Below are positions 60,632 through 64,000 of a stretch of DNA of 64,000 nucleotides, in pieces (positions within the stretch are counted from its first letter, which is position 1; every line of letters starts with the position of its first letter). The stretch lies in the NCBI RefSeq assembly GCF_021109255.1, contig NZ_JAJODG010000001.1. One strand, written 5' to 3'. The notes beneath the pieces are model-generated. The model saw nothing but the letters and a program-made list of their open reading frames with translations, was not told the DNA's origin and made no database searches. Position numbers and translations under genes: made by a program. The DNA comes from Merdimmobilis hominis. GTDB lineage: Bacteria > Bacillota > Clostridia > Oscillospirales > Ruminococcaceae.

Positions 60632-60658
60632 CGGGCCGTTTGGGCCCGTTTTTTTTGT
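60630..60658 (+). terminator. Intrinsic terminator of the second carboxypeptidase gene
   Basis: ACGGGCC pairs with GGCCCGT around GTTTG, followed by eight T. Confidence 0.9.
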
Positions 60659-61023
60659 CTGATGGAGGCTATTTCCTTGGAAAATGGGCCATTCCCCGAC
60701 GGGTTTCTCCCTTTTTTAGGGCCAAAATCCCGATTTGGTGTAAAGGGCTTGTCCTTTCCAGGATCTGGATAAGAGGATGGGCCACAGACCGCTGTGCCGG
60801 CTTTCAGCGAAGGCGTTGCAGGGAGAAAAGGGCTCGGCTTCGTTCAATTCTACCAGCTTTTTGTGCAAAAGATTGGCTGGAAATCTCCAATATTTTTCTC
60901 AATTTATGCTATAATGGTCGTAAAGAGAACCGGCTGCGGGGAACGATCCCGCAGCGGGCAGCGCAATCGCCTTGCATCCAGGGGCCGGAGTATGCGGCCA
61001 ATACGATTAGAAGGAGTGTACCG
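60659..61023 (+). other. Upstream region of fbp with promoter and leader hairpin
   Basis: No gene is supported, although the fbp frame is open back to 60640. An extended -10 box TGCTATAAT lies at 60907-60915, in the same TTATGCTATAATGG context as at 55079-55091. The leader holds CTGCGGG-GAACGAT-CCCGCAG (60933-60953). The part before 60860 shows nothing recognisable. Confidence 0.5.
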
Positions 61024-63003
61024 ATGGATAGACAAGACCAATTCTCAGCGGAGGAAGTCAAATACCTCAAGCTGCTTTCCAAACGTTTTCCCACCATTCA
61101 GACCGTATCCTCTGAAATCATCAACCTGCGGGCAATCCTTGACCTCCCCAAAGGGACCGAGCATTTTATGAGCGACCTCCACGGGGAACATGAGGCGTTT
61201 TTGCACATCCTCAACAACTGCTCCGGCGTCATCCGGGAAAAGGTGGACATTGTGTTCGGAAACAGCGTGTTCGACGACGAGCGCGCCAGCCTTGCCACCT
61301 TAATCTATTACCCGGAAGAGAAGCTGGAGAAGATCAAAGAGGAGGTGCCCAACCTCCACCAGTGGTACCGGGTGACCCTTCACCGGCTCATTGAAGTCTG
61401 CCGGTGGGTCTCCTCCAAATACACCCGTTCCAAGGTGCGCAAAGCCCTGCCCAGCGATTTTGCCTACATCATCGATGAGCTGCTGCACACCAACTACGAC
61501 GCCCGCAACAAGGAGCAGTACTACAACAAAATCATCGACACCATTGTGGACATCGACCGGGCGGACGCCTTCATCATCGCCCTTGCGACGCTGATCAAGC
61601 GGCTGGCGGTGGACCACCTCCACGTGGTGGGGGATATCTTTGACCGGGGCCCCCGGGCCGATGTGATTATGGACCTGCTGGAACAGCACCACAGCGTGGA
61701 CATCCAGTGGGGCAACCACGACATCCTGTGGATGGGTGCCGCCGCGGGCAGCGAAGCCTGCATTGCAAACGTCCTCAACAACAGCCTGAAATACGCCAAC
61801 TTGGACATGATTGAGAGCGGGTACGGCATCAGCTTGCGGCCGCTGGTCACCTTCGCCCAGGAGACCTACCAGGGGGATTGCAGCTGCTTTACCCCTAAGG
61901 TATCCAGCCAGCAGAAGTACAATTCCAACGACATTGTGCTGGATTCCAAGCTTCATAAAGCCATTGTGGTCATCCAGTTTAAGCTGGAAGGACAGATCAT
62001 CCGCCGCAACCCGGAGTACCGGATGGAAGACCGCCTCTTGCTGGACAAGATCAACTACGAAGCGAAAACAGTCCGGATCGGCGGGGTGGATTACCCCATC
62101 CGGGACTGGGATTTCCCCACCATCGACCCCAAAGACCCCTATGCCCTCACCGAGCGGGAACGGGAGGTCATGGACCAGCTGAAAAGCTCCTTCCTTCACA
62201 GCGAAAAATTGCAGCGCCATGTCCGGTTCCTCTACTCGGCGGGCGCCCTGTACAAATGCTACAACTCCAATTTGCTGTACCACGGCTGCATCCCCATGGA
62301 GGAGGACGGCTCCTTCACCAAAATGGAGATCGGCGGACAGGTGGTCAGCGGCCGGGGCCTGATGGATCAGGCGGAGAAAATGGCCCGCAACGCCTTTTTC
62401 AGCCGGTTTGAGAGCCCGGAAAAACTCAAGGGCCAGGATTTTATGTGGTATATGTGGTGCGGCCCAAATTCCCCCCTGTTTGGCAAAGACCGTATGACCA
62501 CCTTTGAGCGTTATTTGGTAGAGGATAAAGCATCCTGGGAGGAGCACAAGAACCCCTATTACAAATACACCGTCCACGGGGACGCCTGCCGGCGCATCCT
62601 GGAGGAATTCGGCCTGAACCCGGAGGTCTCCCACATTGTCAACGGCCATGTTCCGGTCAAGACCAAAGATGGGGAAAACCCGGTAAAGGCAGACGGCAAG
62701 CTGATTGTCATCGACGGCGGGTTCTGCCGTGCCTATCAAAAAACCACCGGCATTGCCGGCTACACCCTGATTTACAACTCCTACGGCATGCGCCTCATCT
62801 CCCACGGGCCGTTTACCAGTGTGCAGCAGGCCATTGAGGACAACCAGGATATTCTCTCCACCTCCAAGATCTTTGAAGTATTGGACCGCCGCTGCACGGT
62901 GGAGTACACCGACACCGGCGCCGATATCAAAGAGCAGATTGAAAGCCTGAAAAAGCTGCTGGACGCCTACCGCACCGGCATCATCAAAGAGGCGGAACAT
63001 TAA
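61024..63003 (+). CDS. fbp: Fructose-1,6-bisphosphatase class III
   Basis: The 659-residue enzyme hydrolyses fructose-1,6-bisphosphate to fructose-6-phosphate, the control step of gluconeogenesis in Firmicutes. It belongs to the Fbp type first found in Bacillus subtilis (671 residues). Metallophosphatase motifs are SDLHGEHEAF (50-59), VVGDIFDRGP (near 204), WGNHD (near 234) and NGHVPVKTKDGENP near 540. The opening YLKLLSKRFPTIQTVSSEIINL fits the family. The ATG at 61024 follows AAGGAGTG; the frame upstream to 60640 crosses the promoter and is not coding. The selenoprotein gene starts 41 bases later. Confidence 0.97.
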   Translation: MDRQDQFSAEEVKYLKLLSKRFPTIQTVSSEIINLRAILDLPKGTEHFMSDLHGEHEAFLHILNNCSGVIREKVDIVFGNSVFDDERASLATLIYYPEEKLEKIKEEVPNLHQWYRVTLHRLIEVCRWVSSKYTRSKVRKALPSDFAYIIDELLHTNYDARNKEQYYNKIIDTIVDIDRADAFIIALATLIKRLAVDHLHVVGDIFDRGPRADVIMDLLEQHHSVDIQWGNHDILWMGAAAGSEACIANVLNNSLKYANLDMIESGYGISLRPLVTFAQETYQGDCSCFTPKVSSQQKYNSNDIVLDSKLHKAIVVIQFKLEGQIIRRNPEYRMEDRLLLDKINYEAKTVRIGGVDYPIRDWDFPTIDPKDPYALTEREREVMDQLKSSFLHSEKLQRHVRFLYSAGALYKCYNSNLLYHGCIPMEEDGSFTKMEIGGQVVSGRGLMDQAEKMARNAFFSRFESPEKLKGQDFMWYMWCGPNSPLFGKDRMTTFERYLVEDKASWEEHKNPYYKYTVHGDACRRILEEFGLNPEVSHIVNGHVPVKTKDGENPVKADGKLIVIDGGFCRAYQKTTGIAGYTLIYNSYGMRLISHGPFTSVQQAIEDNQDILSTSKIFEVLDRRCTVEYTDTGADIKEQIESLKKLLDAYRTGIIKEAEH

Positions 63004-63044
63004 CCGCACTGAAACCATAGGAACAATAAAAAGGAGTGACAACT

Positions 63045-63323
63045 ATGAAAGACATTATCCTGTTCACCAGTGAGCATTGACCCAGCTGTCCCGCTATGAA
63101 AGAGGCTCTTTCACAGGCCAATGTCCCATTCCGCCCGGTGGATATCACGTCGGGGATGCTTCCCCTCAAACAATTCCTCAAATACCGGGACAACTGCCCC
63201 CAGTTTGACGCCATGCGGGAACAGGGGCGCATCGGAATCCCCTGTCTGGTGATCAACAAAGGGAAGGAGATTCTCTTCACCCTCCCGGAAGATCTGTCGG
63301 AGCTGAGGGGCACAGAGGAATAA
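63045..63323 (+). CDS. Glutaredoxin-like selenoprotein with in-frame UGA (UxxC)
   Basis: A 92-residue reading frame starts at ATG 63045 (AAAAGGAGTGAC upstream) and contains one in-frame TGA at 63078-63080, codon 12, before the TAA at 63321. Read as selenocysteine, the active site is EHUPSC: Sec12 and Cys15 replace the CxxC of glutaredoxins, directly after the first beta strand (KDIILFTS). The rest (IGIPCLVINKGKEILF near 65-80) has the glutaredoxin cis-Pro loop. Just after the UGA, TGAAAGA-GGC-TCTTTCA (63097-63113) forms a hairpin at the distance expected for a bacterial SECIS. Ordinary gene calling would start at 63096 and lose the active site. Likely a thiol-disulfide oxidoreductase. Confidence 0.85.
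63097..63113 (+). promoter_or_regulatory. Candidate bacterial SECIS hairpin
   Basis: TGAAAGA pairs perfectly with TCTTTCA around loop GGC, starting 16 bases after the UGA codon. The G-rich tip suits SelB recognition. It lies within the coding sequence, as in bacterial selenoprotein messages. Confidence 0.6.
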
Positions 63324-63339
63324 CCGCTGCAAGCAAAAG

Positions 63340-63378
63340 AAAAAAGGGAACGGGCCAACTGGCCCGTTCCCTTTTTTG
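63340..63378. terminator. Bidirectional terminator between the selenoprotein and regulator genes
   Basis: AAAAAAGGGAACGGGCC pairs perfectly with GGCCCGTTCCCTTTTTT around AACT; T runs on both strands, between convergent genes. Confidence 0.93.
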
Positions 63379-63436
63379 GCGCTGGAGGTGGATGAAAAAA
63401 TCTCCCCTGGCTGCGCCGGGGGAGAAGGGGGAGCAG

Positions 63437-64000
63437 CTATTCCTCTGCCGTACGGCTAAGGAAACTGCTGGTGCGGAAATAGGTCTCGTCATCGCCGATA
63501 AAGACCAGGATATCCCCTGCCCGCAGTTCGGTGTTGGGCCCAGGGGAGAGGATGGTCTCCTCCCCACGCTTAATGCCGATGATGGTGGCACCGGTGTTGT
63601 TCCAAAACCGGGCGGAGGAAAGGCTCTGCCCCACCACTAGGGAACCAGGGGCAATCTGAAGCTCAAAGGGCATAAAGGGGTTGAGGGTCTTATACCGTTC
63701 GCTGCTCTCGATGAGGAGCCGGACATTTTCCTGCAATTCGATCTGCTGGCGGGTGATGCTTTGCAGCAGTTCGCAGATGTTGTTTTTGATGGCGGTCAAG
63801 GCTTCGATGTCCCGGAATTTGTGGACCAGCTCCACCGCTTTGTCCCGGGAGAGAATTTCAATCCCCGCCTGGGGGCGCGCGGCAACCACCCCGGCATCCT
63901 CCAAAATGCTGACCGCCCGGCGGATGGTCTCCGGCGAGACATTGTAATGCCCCGCCATAGTGGAGCGCCCGCTGATGCGCTCGCCAGGCCGGAATTTGCC
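63437..64000 (-). CDS. GntR-type regulator with RCK_C domain (BusR-like), 5' end outside window
   Basis: The last 187 codons are visible; the frame is open at the right edge. The visible start (KFRPGERISGRSTMAGHYNVSPETIRRAV, read in parts) is the end of a GntR winged helix. A coiled coil follows (about 70-105, LLQSITRQQIELQENVRLL), then an RCK_C/TrkA_C domain (LVVGQSLSSARFWNNTGATIIGIKRGEE, ILVFIGDDETYF). This combination is that of BusR, a repressor of osmolyte uptake that binds c-di-AMP through RCK_C. The ATG at 63958 is internal, within the HTH. Its target is unknown because the neighbouring genes lie outside the window. Confidence 0.85.
   Translation of the reverse strand, partial: GKFRPGERISGRSTMAGHYNVSPETIRRAVSILEDAGVVAARPQAGIEILSRDKAVELVHKFRDIEALTAIKNNICELLQSITRQQIELQENVRLLIESSERYKTLNPFMPFELQIAPGSLVVGQSLSSARFWNNTGATIIGIKRGEETILSPGPNTELRAGDILVFIGDDETYFRTSSFLSRTAEE

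Noticed and set aside
60640..61023. 128-codon N-terminal extension of fbp
   Set aside because: It crosses the extended -10 box and leader hairpin; the family start is at 61024 behind AAGGAGTG.
63096..63323. 75-codon gene starting at the Met at 63096
   Set aside because: It has no ribosome binding site and lacks the first strand and active site; the full frame from 63045 with UGA read as selenocysteine explains the locus better.

Overview
The window reads as a chromosomal segment of a Gram-positive, probably gut-dwelling member of the Clostridia (Oscillospiraceae/Ruminococcaceae-like). The reasons are a fairly high GC content, strong AGGAGG-type ribosome binding sites, many lipobox-type lipoproteins, a SpoVB-family flippase, a class III fructose-bisphosphatase, Feo iron uptake with the small Cys-rich Feo protein, and an apparent selenoprotein. 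This placement is inferred from gene families; there is no rRNA marker. No tRNA, rRNA, CRISPR array, prophage or transposase was seen.

Layout. 1-6 kb: the 3' part of a cell-wall amidase, a SpoVB-like flippase and a glycerate kinase, separated by three copies of a structured intergenic repeat; a small AT-rich ribbon-helix-helix gene lies between two copies. 6-16.5 kb: a DUF1846 protein, a D,D-carboxypeptidase, an AT-rich acetyltransferase/MerR pair that looks acquired, a small aromatic-acid-exporter-like protein, a lipoprotein, a coupled HAD/C_GCAxxG fusion and YgjP-like peptidase, a CofE-like ligase and a second lipoprotein. 16.6-25.2 kb: alanine racemase with a DSD1-type enzyme, a radical SAM/thioesterase operon, then three M20-fold metallopeptidases in a row. 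25.3-28.7 kb: a DtxR-type regulator divergent from feoA-feoB and a 51-aa Feo-associated protein. 28.8-34.5 kb: 5'-nucleotidase, methyltransferase, a DUF1576 membrane protein behind a highly structured leader, RidA and a hydroxyacid dehydrogenase.

35-42.5 kb is one long plus-strand run: a heterodimeric ABC exporter followed closely by potABCD for polyamine uptake. 42.6-51.7 kb holds a GGDEF/EAL phosphodiesterase, a radical SAM protein and a five-gene peptide/nickel-type ABC importer whose leader is a clear cobalamin riboswitch. 51.9-59 kb: a 12-Cys small protein, an alpha/beta hydrolase with cinA, an iron-sulfur flavoprotein coupled to a lipoprotein, and pepD. 59-64 kb: a second D,D-carboxypeptidase, fbp, a UGA-containing glutaredoxin-like selenoprotein gene, and the 3' part of a BusR-like GntR/RCK_C regulator running off the window.

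The observations most worth following are the cobalamin riboswitch ahead of a peptide/nickel-type importer, the selenocysteine UxxC glutaredoxin-like gene that ordinary gene calling truncates, the pseudoknot-capable leader in front of DUF1576, and the repeat family whose hairpin shows a compensatory base-pair change between copies. All functional statements rest on motifs read by eye; no database search was run.
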